Made by a program: the position numbers and the translations under genes. A stretch of 51,933 nucleotides of DNA from Bacteroides nordii WAL 11050 = JCM 12987 (GTDB taxonomy: Bacteria; Bacteroidota; Bacteroidia; Bacteroidales; Bacteroidaceae), in the NCBI GenBank assembly GCA_000613465.1, contig BAJA01000038.1:1-51933 (forward strand), in the 5' to 3' direction. Under the pieces are notes generated by a model that had not been told where the DNA came from, did no database searches, and was given only the letters and a program-made list of their open reading frames with translations. Positions 16,891 to 26,572 of this stretch are shown piece by piece. Within the stretch, counting starts at the first letter, position 1; each line of letters begins with the position of its first letter.

Positions 16891-18717
16891 CTAATATAAT
16901 TCCAACCCGAATTCCTCCTTCAAATGCAATAACGCTTCGTTTTTCTTTGCCATCATCTGGAACTTCTCCACACGACTAAACGCCCGTACATTTTCTGCTG
17001 CCTCACTGACACGGACCGTCATTCTCACTTTCCGGTTCTTTAAACGGCTTCGAAGATAGTTCTGTATATCCGGAATCATAGAAGTGAAATCCTTTGCTAC
17101 AATCTCATTATCTACCACAACCTCGAAAGTTATAGCATCACTAAGCAATGTCAAACGTATATTCTGCATACGCATAGCAAGTGCTTTATGCTCCACAGGA
17201 AGACGACCGGCATACTCCTGCCAGTAATAATTCAAATCCTTTTCATTGAATATATAATCCTCTTCAGGTTGAACCTGTGCGTGAGCAGGTGTCTGGACAG
17301 CTGTTGTACTCTGTGCAGCAGCTTCCTTTTGAGGATGCCTGATAGACACTCCAAGACTGGACTTACTCATTACAGGAATTTTCTTCTCTTCCTGCACAGC
17401 GGCTTTCACCACAACATCAGATACACCCGCAGCAGACGAAGTAGAAGTTCCGGTAGCAGAAACAGATTGAGCCGGAGCAGATTGAGCCGGATGAACATTT
17501 GCAGTTTGTTGCTGAGCTTGGGGTGCAACAGGAGCATTCTGTGGTTGCTGAGCAGCTACAGATTGCGTAAATATGGGTTTTATAGCTTGTTTAGGGCCAC
17601 GCCCACCACCCACATCATCCCCCTCGATGGTAAGCTGGGCAACCTGTATCAAAGTCAGTTCTACCAGCAAACGCTTGTTTTTGCTGGCCCGGTAATTCAT
17701 ATCACAATCATTACAGAGCTTCATAGCCCGATATAGAAAAGGTAGCGGACACTTTTGCGCCTGCTCCTGATAGCGCTGACGAATACTGGCTCCTACTTCA
17801 AGCAATGCTAAAGTAGCGGGATCTTTACTCACAAGCAAATCACGAAAATGCGACGAAAGCCCTGTTATGAAATGGCTACCATCAAAGCCTTTATTCAATA
17901 CATCATTGAATAACAGCAGCGCATCACTTACTTTATTTTCGAGAAAACAATCGGTCAGTCTGAAATAATATTCATAATCCAACACATTGAGATTCTCAAT
18001 AACACTCTTATAGGTAATATGCCCACCGGTGAAACTAACTACCTGATCAAAGATAGAAAGAGCATCGCGCATGCCACCATCTGCTTTCAGTGCTATGACA
18101 TTCAGCGCTTCGGGTTCAGCTGTTATATTCTCTTTGGAAGCAACATAAGTTAAGTGCTGTACCGTATCGTCCACACTGATACGATTGAAATCATAAATCT
18201 GGCAACGCGACAAAATAGTAGGAAGTATTTTATGCTTCTCCGTTGTAGCCAAAATAAAAATAGCATGACGGGGAGGCTCTTCCAGCGTTTTCAGGAAAGC
18301 ATTGAAAGCAGAAGCAGACAACATATGCACCTCATCAATGATATACACTTTATACTTACCTATCTGAGGCGGGATGCGCACCTGCTCTACCAACTGACGG
18401 ATATCATCCACCGAGTTATTGGAAGCTGCATCAAGTTCATGTATATTATACGAACGTTGCTCATTGAAAGCCACACAAGACTCACAAGCATTACACGCTT
18501 CCCCATCGGCAGTAAGCGACATACAGTTGATAGTCTTGGCAAAAATACGGGCGCAAGTTGTTTTTCCTACTCCACGGGGACCACAAAACAGATAGGCATG
18601 AGCCAGTTTCTGTGTGGCAATGGCATTTTTCAGTGTCGTAGTCAATGCCCGCTGACCTACCACCGACTCAAAGGTGGACGGACGATACTTACGGGCAGAT
18701 ACAATATAGTTTTCCAT
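16891..18717 (-). CDS. dnaX: DNA polymerase III subunit gamma/tau
   Basis: DnaX is the clamp-loader ATPase of the replisome. The 608 residues begin MENYIVSARKYRPSTFESVVGQ. They show Walker A GPRGVGKTTCARIFAK, a four-Cys zinc site (CMSLTADGEACNACESC region), Walker B YIIDEVHML and sensor-1 ILATTEKHKI. The Gln/Ala/Pro-rich linker (about 370-480) leads to a C-terminal domain. The frame is intact. A -7 box (TATTTTTG, 18751-18758, minus strand) lies 33 nt upstream of the start. Confidence 0.97.
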   Translation of the reverse strand: MENYIVSARKYRPSTFESVVGQRALTTTLKNAIATQKLAHAYLFCGPRGVGKTTCARIFAKTINCMSLTADGEACNACESCVAFNEQRSYNIHELDAASNNSVDDIRQLVEQVRIPPQIGKYKVYIIDEVHMLSASAFNAFLKTLEEPPRHAIFILATTEKHKILPTILSRCQIYDFNRISVDDTVQHLTYVASKENITAEPEALNVIALKADGGMRDALSIFDQVVSFTGGHITYKSVIENLNVLDYEYYFRLTDCFLENKVSDALLLFNDVLNKGFDGSHFITGLSSHFRDLLVSKDPATLALLEVGASIRQRYQEQAQKCPLPFLYRAMKLCNDCDMNYRASKNKRLLVELTLIQVAQLTIEGDDVGGGRGPKQAIKPIFTQSVAAQQPQNAPVAPQAQQQTANVHPAQSAPAQSVSATGTSTSSAAGVSDVVVKAAVQEEKKIPVMSKSSLGVSIRHPQKEAAAQSTTAVQTPAHAQVQPEEDYIFNEKDLNYYWQEYAGRLPVEHKALAMRMQNIRLTLLSDAITFEVVVDNEIVAKDFTSMIPDIQNYLRSRLKNRKVRMTVRVSEAAENVRAFSRVEKFQMMAKKNEALLHLKEEFGLELY

Positions 18718-18750
18718 ACGTCAGAATCTCTCTGTTTTTTTGAGTTTCTA

Positions 18751-18758
18751 CAAAAATA
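18751..18758 (-). promoter_or_regulatory. Probable -7 box of dnaX
   Basis: The minus strand reads TATTTTTG. A TTTG occurs upstream but with only 12-bp spacing, so only the -7 element is supported. Confidence 0.4.
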
Positions 18759-18909
18759 GTGCAATGAGAACAAAGTCAGGGCTGCCTAAGCTATGTCAAG
18801 TACAACCTATTTTTGCTTTCACTGCAAATGTACGCAAAAAAAGTAAGAAGTAATAAGTGACGAGTGAGAAGTTTTAGGCAAGAAGTGGCAACTTTTAAGT
18901 TATAAGTTT

Positions 18910-18917
18910 TATCTTTG
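18910..18917 (+). promoter_or_regulatory. -7 box of the DivIC-like operon
   Basis: TATCTTTG lies 23 nt before the ATG at 18941. An AGGAG (18931-18935) six nt before the ATG is an unusually good Shine-Dalgarno match for this genome. Confidence 0.55.
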
Positions 18918-18940
18918 CATTCAGAATTAAAGGAGAAATC

Positions 18941-19240
18941 ATGGGCAATTTACTAACAATCTGGGAGTTCATCGGTAAGCATAAATACCTTATCACTATT
19001 CTGATTTTTGCAGCCATCATTGGTTTTCTGGATGAGAACAGTGCCATTCGTCGCATTGGATACACACGTGAAATCAGTCGCCTGCAAAGCGAAATTGATA
19101 AATATCGTGCCGATTACGAAGAAAACACAAAGAAGCTCAACGAACTAAGCAGTAATCCGGATGCCATTGAGCAGATAGCACGTGAAAAGTACCTGATGAA
19201 GAAACCGAACGAAGACATTTACGTATTTGAAGATAAATAA
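18941..19240 (+). CDS. Septum formation initiator (DivIC/FtsB-like)
   Basis: The 99-residue protein has a short cytoplasmic N-terminus, one transmembrane helix (KYLITILIFAAIIGFLD) and a coiled coil (REISRLQSEIDKYRADYEE). It ends in the family block IEQIAREKYLMKKPNEDIYVF. DivIC/FtsB proteins bridge the divisome in the inner membrane. Its TAA shares a base with the next ATG, so the two genes are coupled. Confidence 0.88.
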   Translation: MGNLLTIWEFIGKHKYLITILIFAAIIGFLDENSAIRRIGYTREISRLQSEIDKYRADYEENTKKLNELSSNPDAIEQIAREKYLMKKPNEDIYVFEDK

Positions 19241-19581
19241 TGAAGCAACTCATACCCGCACTTTTCGCCGTAGGCGCTCTCATGGCTCTTATTGGAGCAG
19301 CAGTATTCATCACCGGATGGATTTATGCACCTTATATATATACCATTGGTGCAGGCTTTGTAGCACTGGCACAAATCAACACTCCCGTTCACGGTAAAAG
19401 TAAAACACTGAAACGCTTGCGCATTCAGCAGATATTCGGAGCAATTGCACTTGTACTGACCGGAGCCTTCATGTTTTTCACGCGTGGCAATGACTGGATC
19501 GCATGTCTCACTATTGCTGCCATTCTCGAACTCTACACAGCTTTCCGTATTCCACAGGAAGAAGCCAAACTACAACAATAA
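19240..19581 (+). CDS. Small four-helix membrane protein
   Basis: The 113-residue protein consists of four hydrophobic segments (LIPALFAVGALMALIGAAVF; APYIYTIGAGFVALAQI; IFGAIALVLTGAFMFF; WIACLTIAAILELYTAF) with a basic loop (HGKSKTLKRLRIQ). I do not recognise a named family. It starts at the stop of the DivIC-like gene, so it is in the same operon and may have an envelope role; that is inference. Confidence 0.75.
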   Translation: MKQLIPALFAVGALMALIGAAVFITGWIYAPYIYTIGAGFVALAQINTPVHGKSKTLKRLRIQQIFGAIALVLTGAFMFFTRGNDWIACLTIAAILELYTAFRIPQEEAKLQQ

Positions 19582-19653
19582 TATTTCCGGCATCGGAAGG
19601 TACATCAGCAATGGTTATTATTGACGCAGATTAGTGCGATTTTGATCAATATG

Positions 19654-19839
19654 TCACCACAGAGAACGCAGAGAACACGGAGTTTTAAATCTTTACTAAA
19701 CGCAAATGAACGCAAATTCTCGCAAAGGGAAATAACAATAAAATAAAGAACTACCGTTTTTTATCTGTGTTCATCTACGATCATCCGCGTTTCATCAGAG
19801 AAAATAATATCTCTGTGCCCTCCGTGTCTTCTGTGGTGA
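19654..19839. repeat. Imperfect palindromic CACAGAG-type intergenic element
   Basis: The gap 19582-19935 has no gene. TCACCACAGAGAACGCAGAG (19654-19673) and the following bases face CTCTGTGCCCTCCGTGTCTT and CTGTGGTGA (19811-19839). Inside the left half are three CGCAAA words (19701-19726). It is related to the elements at 8987-9132 and 28417-28501. Confidence 0.65.
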
Positions 19840-19878
19840 ACTGATTTATTTCCGGTCAGCTTTGAACTCATTACTAAT

Positions 19879-19917
19879 AAAAAAAGGCAATCCCGTTTAT
19901 CACGAAACTGCCTTTAA
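19879..19917 (-). terminator. Terminator of the OmpH-like gene
   Basis: On the minus strand AAAGGCA-GTTT pairs with AAAC-(bulge GGGAT)-TGCCTTT, followed by a run of T. It begins about 20 nt after the stop at 19936. Confidence 0.65.
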
Positions 19918-19935
19918 CTCTAAGTTTTTTATCTA

Positions 19936-20547
19936 TTACTTCTTAGGTGCAGAAGTATATCTTGCATTCAAACCGTCGATAATCTCTTGTGTGATATTGA
20001 ATGAACTATCGGCATAAAGCAGATTATCAAAACCTGTATTACTCAAAATCAGATTGTAACCTTTAGTTTTGTTATACTCTTTCAAGAAAACGTTGATAGA
20101 GTCACGCAACTGCAAACTATTCTTCTGATTCTCTGTAGCCAGCTGATTGGACAGGTTATTTTGTAACACCTGCAGATCTTGCTGCATCTTCATCAAACGG
20201 TTATACTCCTGTTGAGCTCTTTCCGGAGATATGAATGCATTGTTTTCATATTTCTTTTGGAACTCTTTCTGTTCCTTATCAAGAGCAGCAGCCTTCTGAT
20301 TCAACGTCATACGGATGTTCTCTTCCTTTTTCATCATGGCCTCATTCAGGTCAATGCAAAAATTATATTTGGAAAGCAATGTATCTACTTCAACGTAAGC
20401 GATTTTTAAATCACCGGATACAGTAGCAGCCGCTGCTTCTCCGCCAGTTGTCGTAGTTTGTGTGTCAGCCTTACCTGCGCATTGTGAAAATAAAACGATA
20501 ATCGCAAGAGCAGCAAAACCGTTAATGAGGCAATTTATTCTCTTCAT
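19936..20547 (-). CDS. OmpH/Skp-like periplasmic chaperone lipoprotein
   Basis: The 203-residue protein begins MKRINCLINGFAALAIIVL and has a lipobox (LFSQC), so it is probably lipidated. After a Thr/Ala-rich linker comes the OmpH/Skp pattern: a beta strand (LKIAYVEVDTLLSKY) and a long coiled coil (about 75-150). It ends with strand-helix (YNLILSNTGFDNLLYADSS, DITQEIIDGLNARY-like). Skp family members carry unfolded outer-membrane proteins across the periplasm. It lies 27 nt after the small membrane protein gene and should be co-transcribed. Confidence 0.85.
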   Translation of the reverse strand: MKRINCLINGFAALAIIVLFSQCAGKADTQTTTTGGEAAAATVSGDLKIAYVEVDTLLSKYNFCIDLNEAMMKKEENIRMTLNQKAAALDKEQKEFQKKYENNAFISPERAQQEYNRLMKMQQDLQVLQNNLSNQLATENQKNSLQLRDSINVFLKEYNKTKGYNLILSNTGFDNLLYADSSFNITQEIIDGLNARYTSAPKK

Positions 20548-20574
20548 AACTTGTAAAATATAGTTTTTAATTAA

Positions 20575-20805
20575 TTAGTTCATACTATCGTTTAAGGCTT
20601 TTTCAAGATCAGCAATAGAACGACGCCTTTGTTGTGCTTCACGGTCCTGAGACTGAGCACAGCCAATTCCCTTTTCTCTCAGTGATTTATTACCACTCAC
20701 ATGTCCATTAGGGAATTTTCCACCCTTTACAAAAAAGACTTTGAGACCTAATAATACGAGACAAATAGCAACTATTAACAGAGTAAACAGTATTGTATTA
20801 AGCAT
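20575..20805 (-). CDS. Small membrane-anchored protein
   Basis: The 76-residue protein has one N-terminal transmembrane helix (ILFTLLIVAICLVLLGLKVFF), then KGGKFPNGHVSGNKSLREKG and a polar C-terminus (IGCAQSQDREAQQRRRSIAD). I recognise it only as a conserved short Bacteroidetes membrane protein of unknown role. It is the first gene of a two-gene unit with the OmpH-like lipoprotein. Confidence 0.7.
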   Translation of the reverse strand: MLNTILFTLLIVAICLVLLGLKVFFVKGGKFPNGHVSGNKSLREKGIGCAQSQDREAQQRRRSIADLEKALNDSMN

Positions 20806-20825
20806 TTCTATTAATTTTGTGGGTG

Positions 20826-20833
20826 CAAATATA
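20826..20833 (-). promoter_or_regulatory. -7 box of the small-membrane-protein/OmpH operon
   Basis: The minus strand reads TATATTTG, matching TAnnTTTG, 20 nt before the ATG at 20805. Confidence 0.5.
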
Positions 20834-20929
20834 GACTTTTGTATGGACTCAACCGCCTTTTTTATTATAAAAAAAGAGAAACGTGCTCATAAACCTCAAG
20901 AGTTTTAACCATATTTAGCAGTATGACGT

Positions 20930-20937
20930 TAAATTTG
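20930..20937 (+). promoter_or_regulatory. -7 box of pepD
   Basis: TAAATTTG matches TAnnTTTG and lies 29 nt before the ATG at 20967. Confidence 0.5.
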
Positions 20938-20966
20938 AATCATTCACTTAAATAAAAAGAAAAAGA

Positions 20967-22427
20967 ATGGAAAAACAAGAACTAAAGCCAACAGGCGTAT
21001 TCAAGTATTTTGCAGAAATATGCCAGGTGCCACGTCCTTCAAAGAAGGAAGAAAAAATTATCGCATATTTAAAAGCATTCGGAGAAAAACATAATCTGGA
21101 AACCAAAGTAGATGAAGCCGGAAATGTATTAATCAAGAAGCCCGCTACTCCAGGCAAAGAAAACCTGCAAACCGTAGTATTACAATCGCATGTAGACATG
21201 GTATGCGAAAAGAATAACAATGTGGAGCATGACTTCCTCACCGACCCTATCGAAACAGAAATAGATGGTGAATGGCTGAAAGCAAAAGGTACAACATTGG
21301 GAGCAGACAACGGCATCGGTGTAGCTACCGAACTTGCTATCCTTGCCGACGATACTATTGAGCACGGACCATTGGAGTGCTTATTCACTGTAGACGAAGA
21401 AACCGGACTCACCGGAGCATTTGCCCTGAAAGAAGGATTTATGAACGGAGATATCCTGTTAAACCTCGACTCAGAAGACGAAGGAGAACTGTTTATCGGG
21501 TGTGCAGGAGGAATTGATTCTGTTGCCGAATTCACATATAAAGAGGTAGAAGTACCAGCCGGATATTTCTTCTTTAAAGTAGAAGTGAAAGGCCTGAAAG
21601 GTGGACACTCCGGTGGTGATATCCATTTGGGACGTGGCAATGCCAATAAAATACTAAATCGTTTCCTCAGTCAGATGAGTACGAAGTACGACTTATATCT
21701 GTGCGAAATCAATGGAGGAAACCTGCGCAATGCCATTCCTCGCGAAGCATATGCTATCTGTGCTGTTCCTGAAGATGCAAAACATGACGTACGGGCAGAC
21801 CTTAACGTATTCACAGCTGAGGTAGAAAACGAACTTGCCGTAACAGAACCTGATTTAAAACTTGTATTAGAATCAGAAACTCCCCGTGCTAAAGCAATTG
21901 ATCAGGATACCACCGCCCGTTTATTCAAAGCACTCTATGCAGTACCCCACGGAGTATATGCCATGAGTCAGGATATTCCCGGATTGGTAGAAACATCTAC
22001 TAACCTGGCATCTGTCAAGATGAAACCGGATAACGTTATCCGCATTGAAACCAGCCAACGCAGTTCTATCCTTTCTGCCCGTAACGACATGGCAAATACA
22101 GTCCGTGCAGCTTTCCAACTGGCAGGTGCAAAGGTCAGTTTCGGAGAAGGCTACCCAGGCTGGAAGCCTAACCCGCACTCAGCCATCCTTGAAGTGGCGG
22201 CTGCTTCTTACAAACGCTTGTTTGGTGTAGACGCTAAAGTGAAAGCCATCCATGCCGGTCTGGAATGCGGACTTTTTCTCGACAAATATCCCTCATTAGA
22301 CATGATTTCCTTTGGTCCTACATTGACCGGGGTCCACTCACCGGATGAGCGTATGCACATTCCTTCGGTAGATAAATTCTGGCGTCATCTGCTGGACGTA
22401 CTGGCAAATATCCCGGAAAAGAAATAA
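20967..22427 (+). CDS. pepD: Aminoacyl-histidine dipeptidase (M20C)
   Basis: PepD is a cytoplasmic zinc dipeptidase. The 486 residues begin MEKQELKPTGVFKYFAEIC. Metal-site motifs are LQSHVDMVCE, GADNGIGVATE, DEETGLTGA, LDSEDEGE and a C-terminal HSPDERMHI. The lid domain includes GLKGGHSGGDIHLGRGNA. The length is typical and the frame is intact. A strong terminator follows. Confidence 0.95.
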   Translation: MEKQELKPTGVFKYFAEICQVPRPSKKEEKIIAYLKAFGEKHNLETKVDEAGNVLIKKPATPGKENLQTVVLQSHVDMVCEKNNNVEHDFLTDPIETEIDGEWLKAKGTTLGADNGIGVATELAILADDTIEHGPLECLFTVDEETGLTGAFALKEGFMNGDILLNLDSEDEGELFIGCAGGIDSVAEFTYKEVEVPAGYFFFKVEVKGLKGGHSGGDIHLGRGNANKILNRFLSQMSTKYDLYLCEINGGNLRNAIPREAYAICAVPEDAKHDVRADLNVFTAEVENELAVTEPDLKLVLESETPRAKAIDQDTTARLFKALYAVPHGVYAMSQDIPGLVETSTNLASVKMKPDNVIRIETSQRSSILSARNDMANTVRAAFQLAGAKVSFGEGYPGWKPNPHSAILEVAAASYKRLFGVDAKVKAIHAGLECGLFLDKYPSLDMISFGPTLTGVHSPDERMHIPSVDKFWRHLLDVLANIPEKK

Positions 22428-22454
22428 TAAACCAACGCGTTTGCCGTTAATATT

Positions 22455-22487
22455 AGGCACGGATTCCTCTATCCGTGCCTGATTTTT
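22455..22487 (+). terminator. Intrinsic terminator of pepD
   Basis: AGGCACGGAT (22455-22464) and ATCCGTGCCT (22471-22480) form a perfect 10-bp stem with a 6-nt loop, followed by GATTTTT. Confidence 0.85.
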
Positions 22488-22504
22488 ATATATAAAATTA
22501 AGGT

Positions 22505-23936
22505 ATGAAAAGAAATCTGATACATATTCTCCTCTTTCTGTTTACAGGTCTGGCATTGTTTTCAGCTTGTGACGATGAGAACTTTTCTACCGATTCTTCT
22601 CTCAAACTGGCCTTCTCTTATGACACCCTGCGTATGGATACTGTGCTGGCAGGTATCGGTACTTCCACTTACCAGTTAAAAGTGTACAATCGCAATAAGG
22701 AATCGCTGGTCATTTCATCCATCACCCTGGCAGATGCAGCCAACTCCGGTTTCCGCATCAATGTAGATGGAGCTAAAGGCAACCACTTTTCAGACGTTGA
22801 ATTACGGGGTAAAGATAGCTTGCTTATTTTTGTAGAAGCTACGTTAGCTCCCGAAGACCGTGATGTTCCTTTTTTCAAAAAAGACTCCATCGTGTTTATC
22901 ACGAATGGCAACTGGCAGGATGTTAAATTACAAGCATACGGACAAGACTTTCTCTCTTTACGTAAAAAAGAAATCACCCAGGATACACTAATCAGTTCAT
23001 CCCGCCCTATCGTTATTTATGATAGTTTGAGCATAAAAGAAGGTGCCCGGCTTACTCTTGCTGCCGGAACACGCCTTTATTTCCATGGTAAATCAAGTAT
23101 ACAGGTACATGGACAACTTGTGGCAGAAGGTACACTTAATGCTCCCGTTGTATTCCGGGGCGACCGTACTGATAAAATGTTTTCTAACCTCCCCTACGAC
23201 CGTTTGCCGGGTCAATGATGGTATTCGCTTCCATACCTCCAGCTATGAGAACTCACTGAACTTTGTCGATATTCACGGAGGAATATATGGTATCCGCTGC
23301 GATTCGGCTGCTGTAGACCGAAAGAAACTCACACTTACTAATTCTGTTATCCGCCAGGTATCGGGCAATGGGTTGGAAATGACTTCCTGCCAGGCAACCA
23401 TAGGAAACAGTGAGATTAGTAATGCCGGTGGCCACTGTGTCAGCCTGCTTGGAGGTGATTATGAATTCGTACACTGCACACTGGCCAATTATTACAGTTG
23501 GGATATCAAGCAAGGGGTCGCCCTTGCCCTCAGTAACGAGAAGAAAGAAATTGCTTATCCACTGACATTAGCTGCGTTCCGTAATTGTATCATAGCCGGT
23601 TCGTCCAGTGATGAGATTAGTGGCGGACGTTCAAAAGACTCTTCTATACCTTTTAATTATTATTTCTCCTATTGCCTTATAAACTCAATAGAGGAAAAAA
23701 ATGATAAGATAGTGAATGTTATATGGAAAAAAGATGATAACTTCCAATTGATAGACAAACGGGGAGAACAATTGTACGATTTCCAATTAACTCCTAAATC
23801 GGCCGCCATCAATATAGGACTGGCTGATGATGCCCGCAACTATCCGCAGGACTTAAAAGGAATGCCCCGTCTTGAAGATGAAGCACCGGATGCCGGATGT
23901 TACGAATGGAAAGAGAAAACAGAAGAAAATGAATAA
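22505..23936 (+). CDS. Right-handed beta-helix lipoprotein (one frameshift)
   Basis: The corrected length is about 476 residues. The N-terminus has a lipoprotein signal (MKRNLIHILLFLFTGLALFSAC). A beta-sandwich-like region (about 30-150) precedes parallel beta-helix repeats with an LRHVDIHGG-like pattern (NFVDIHGGIYGIRCDS, LTNSVIRQVSGNGLEM, IGNSEISNAGGHCVSL). It ends APDAGCYEWK, typical of this Bacteroides family. The frame shifts near 23211-23222, either one base gained or two lost. It overlaps the next gene by 8 nt, so both are one operon. The function is unknown; polysaccharide binding is possible. Confidence 0.75.
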
Positions 23937-24981
23937 AGGGATAATTATCTTATTATTACTTTTCTTATCCCCCTCCTTACTCACAGCGCAAAAAGAAAAG
24001 AATTTCCGTGTGATGTGCTGGAATGTGGAAAACCTGTTCGATATCCGTCATGACTCTCTAAAGAATGATTATGAATTTCTCCCCAATGCGCTTCGTCACT
24101 GGAATTACACCCGTTACAAAAAGAAACTGGTAAGTATAGCACGTGTTATTACAGCGGTTGGAGAATGGACTCCTCCCGCATTAGTAGGACTTTGCGAAGT
24201 AGAGAATGACAGTGTCATGCGAGATCTTGTACATTACTCCCCTTTAAAAGAACATGGATATCGTTATGTTATGACTCACTCTCCCGACGAACGGGGCATC
24301 GACGTGGCCTTGCTTTATCAGCGTGACCGTTTTAAATTATTATTCCATCGATCTGTTCCAATAGACAACGTCCATTTACACAAGCGCCCTACAAGAGATA
24401 TTCTACATGTTTGCGGACTTTTATCCACCGGTGACAGCCTGGACGTATTGGTAGTTCATCTTCCTTCCCGTTCAGGAGGAGCCAAAGAATCGGAACCTTA
24501 TCGCCTGTCCGTTGCAAAGAAAATCAGATTAGAAGCAGACAGTATACTAACCTCCCGCCGTCGTCCACAACTGATCATCATGGGAGACTTCAATGACTAT
24601 CCGGATAATAAATCTATTACGGAAGTCCTTGCAGCCATTGCGCCTCCTCCCTATCCCGAAGCATTAAAACTATATCATTTATTAGCCGGAAAAGCCAAAG
24701 CCGGAAAACATACATTCGGCTCTTATAAATATCAGGGAGAATGGGGGCTATTGGATCACATGATTGTTTCCGGCACTCTCCTGAATATTTCTGCACCTTT
24801 TTTTACCAATGAAGAAAGGGCAAACGTAAGCCGCCTGCCCTTTCTGTTATCCGATGATGATAAATATGATGGAAAACAACCTTTCCGCACTTATTATGGT
24901 ATGAAATATTTAGGCGGATACAGTGACCATCTACCTATATATACCGATTTTGAGCTGAAAGAAAATCAAAACAGTTTCTAA
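23929..24981 (+). CDS. Secreted endonuclease/exonuclease/phosphatase family protein
   Basis: The 350-residue product starts at MNKGIIILLLLFLSPSLL (signal peptide ending LTAQ); the longer frame from 23872 lies inside the previous gene. Family motifs are MCWNVENLFD, GLCEVEND (metal Glu), VVHLPSRSGG, IMGDFNDYP, LLDHMIVSG and GGYSDHLPIY (catalytic His). This is the DNase I-like fold; the substrate could be DNA or a phosphoester. It is convergent with the sulfatase, only 7 nt apart, with no obvious terminator. Confidence 0.88.
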   Translation: MNKGIIILLLLFLSPSLLTAQKEKNFRVMCWNVENLFDIRHDSLKNDYEFLPNALRHWNYTRYKKKLVSIARVITAVGEWTPPALVGLCEVENDSVMRDLVHYSPLKEHGYRYVMTHSPDERGIDVALLYQRDRFKLLFHRSVPIDNVHLHKRPTRDILHVCGLLSTGDSLDVLVVHLPSRSGGAKESEPYRLSVAKKIRLEADSILTSRRRPQLIIMGDFNDYPDNKSITEVLAAIAPPPYPEALKLYHLLAGKAKAGKHTFGSYKYQGEWGLLDHMIVSGTLLNISAPFFTNEERANVSRLPFLLSDDDKYDGKQPFRTYYGMKYLGGYSDHLPIYTDFELKENQNSF

Positions 24982-24988
24982 TGTTCCA

Positions 24989-26518
24989 TTATTCCACTCC
25001 TGACCCATCCGGGTATTTCACAAAATCTCCGGTAACTTTTACTACAGGCATGGTAGCATTTGTCTTCTTTAAATGGCGAGTCAAATCCTTTGCCAGTTTC
25101 AAAGCTATCTTCTGATATGCTTTTTCGCCGATGAGATTTTGTTGTTCCGAGATATCTTCTTTCAGATTGAACAGAGCCGACGTCTGCGATTCATAGTAGT
25201 AAATCAACTTCCAGTCTCCTTCAATAACAGCACTTTGCGGAGCACCGGTCGTTTCGTACCGTTCTCCCCAGTTATTAGGATAATGAAAATACAAAGGTCT
25301 CTTCTGATCTCCCTGTTTCCCTTTTAACTGTGCAACAAAACTTCTACCATCAATAATCTGTGGAGTATGTATTCTCCCTTTCATTCCGGCTAACTCCAGT
25401 ATACTGGGAAAGAAATCTTCTATTATCACAGGAGTTACATTCACTGTAGCAGGTTGTGTGACTCCCGGCCAACAAACAATCATTGGCTCACGAATCCCAC
25501 CTTCTTTTAACGAACCCTTTCCCTCACTCAACGGATAATTTTTATTTGTACGTCCAATGGTATATCCCCCGTTATCGGACATAAAAATAATAACTGTGTT
25601 TTGAGCAATACCTTTTACTTCCAGATAGTCCATAAGATCTCCCAAACTCTTATCCATGCCTTCCACCAATCCGGCATACTGCGCTTCCTTATGCGAAAGC
25701 CCTTTGGCTATGTATCTATCATAAAATCTTTTGTCAGTAGCAAAAGGAGCATGAACAGCATAATGGCTCATATACAAAAAGAAAGGTTTTTCTTTGGCAA
25801 GTGCTTTATCCATAAGCCCTTTGGCTTCTAAAGTCAAAGCCTCAGTCAGGAAAGTATCCGTACCATGATATTTTTCCAGATCCGGTACTGCCCATATCTT
25901 TGCCCATTCCGGATTTCCGTTCGCACCATATCCTTCTTCTCCCAGATAACTTCCCATAGCCCCGGCAGCATGTCCGGCGATGTTATAATCGAAACCAATA
26001 GTCAACGGATCAGCAGCCGGAGTATCCAAGGAACCAAAATGCGCCTTACCTACCATCATGGTTGTATATCCGTTTTCACGAAGCAATTCCGGCAGACATT
26101 TAGCATAAAAAGTGTAAGGTATACCTTCCTGCGGGCACAAGCCATTATAATTCCAATCACCGAATGCCAGCAAATCGTTCTTCCTGTCTGTCGAAACATC
26201 TTTCTTCAAGGTCCAGTTAGTCACCCGGTGCCTTGCTGCATTAGCTCCGGTGAAAAGGCTCACCCGTGATGGTGAACTGATCGAGTTGGCATAAGCATGA
26301 GTAAACTTAACCCCCATTTGAGAAAGTCGCTCCATATTGGGCGTATGATAAATCTGGTTTAGTTCCGTTGTCTCCGTCCAGAAAGGAACCGAAGTATCCT
26401 GCCACCCCATATCATCCACCAAAAAGAGGATGATATTAGGCTGTTGTTGGGCTGTTAACGGTCCGGATAAAATCAAGACAGAAGCAGCAGTCCATAATTT
26501 ACGCTTATCTACATTCAT
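24989..26518 (-). CDS. Secreted sulfatase (S1 family, serine-type)
   Basis: The 509-residue protein has a signal peptide (ending LTAQ) and the alkaline-phosphatase-like sulfatase fold. Metal Asp pair is FLVDDMGW and the formylglycine motif is SSPSR (Ser81), the anaerobic serine-type site matured by anSME. Further signatures are MVGKAHFG and FMSDNGGY. It is the last gene of the minus-strand glycan locus, 54 nt after the GH29 gene. The neighbourhood suggests sulfate removal from galactose or N-acetylhexosamine; the exact linkage cannot be read from sequence. Confidence 0.9.
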   Translation of the reverse strand: MNVDKRKLWTAASVLILSGPLTAQQQPNIILFLVDDMGWQDTSVPFWTETTELNQIYHTPNMERLSQMGVKFTHAYANSISSPSRVSLFTGANAARHRVTNWTLKKDVSTDRKNDLLAFGDWNYNGLCPQEGIPYTFYAKCLPELLRENGYTTMMVGKAHFGSLDTPAADPLTIGFDYNIAGHAAGAMGSYLGEEGYGANGNPEWAKIWAVPDLEKYHGTDTFLTEALTLEAKGLMDKALAKEKPFFLYMSHYAVHAPFATDKRFYDRYIAKGLSHKEAQYAGLVEGMDKSLGDLMDYLEVKGIAQNTVIIFMSDNGGYTIGRTNKNYPLSEGKGSLKEGGIREPMIVCWPGVTQPATVNVTPVIIEDFFPSILELAGMKGRIHTPQIIDGRSFVAQLKGKQGDQKRPLYFHYPNNWGERYETTGAPQSAVIEGDWKLIYYYESQTSALFNLKEDISEQQNLIGEKAYQKIALKLAKDLTRHLKKTNATMPVVKVTGDFVKYPDGSGVE

Positions 26519-26572
26519 GGTATTTTCTTGTTTAATAGTTTTTTTCTGTTACAACTTGACAACTGCTTTAAT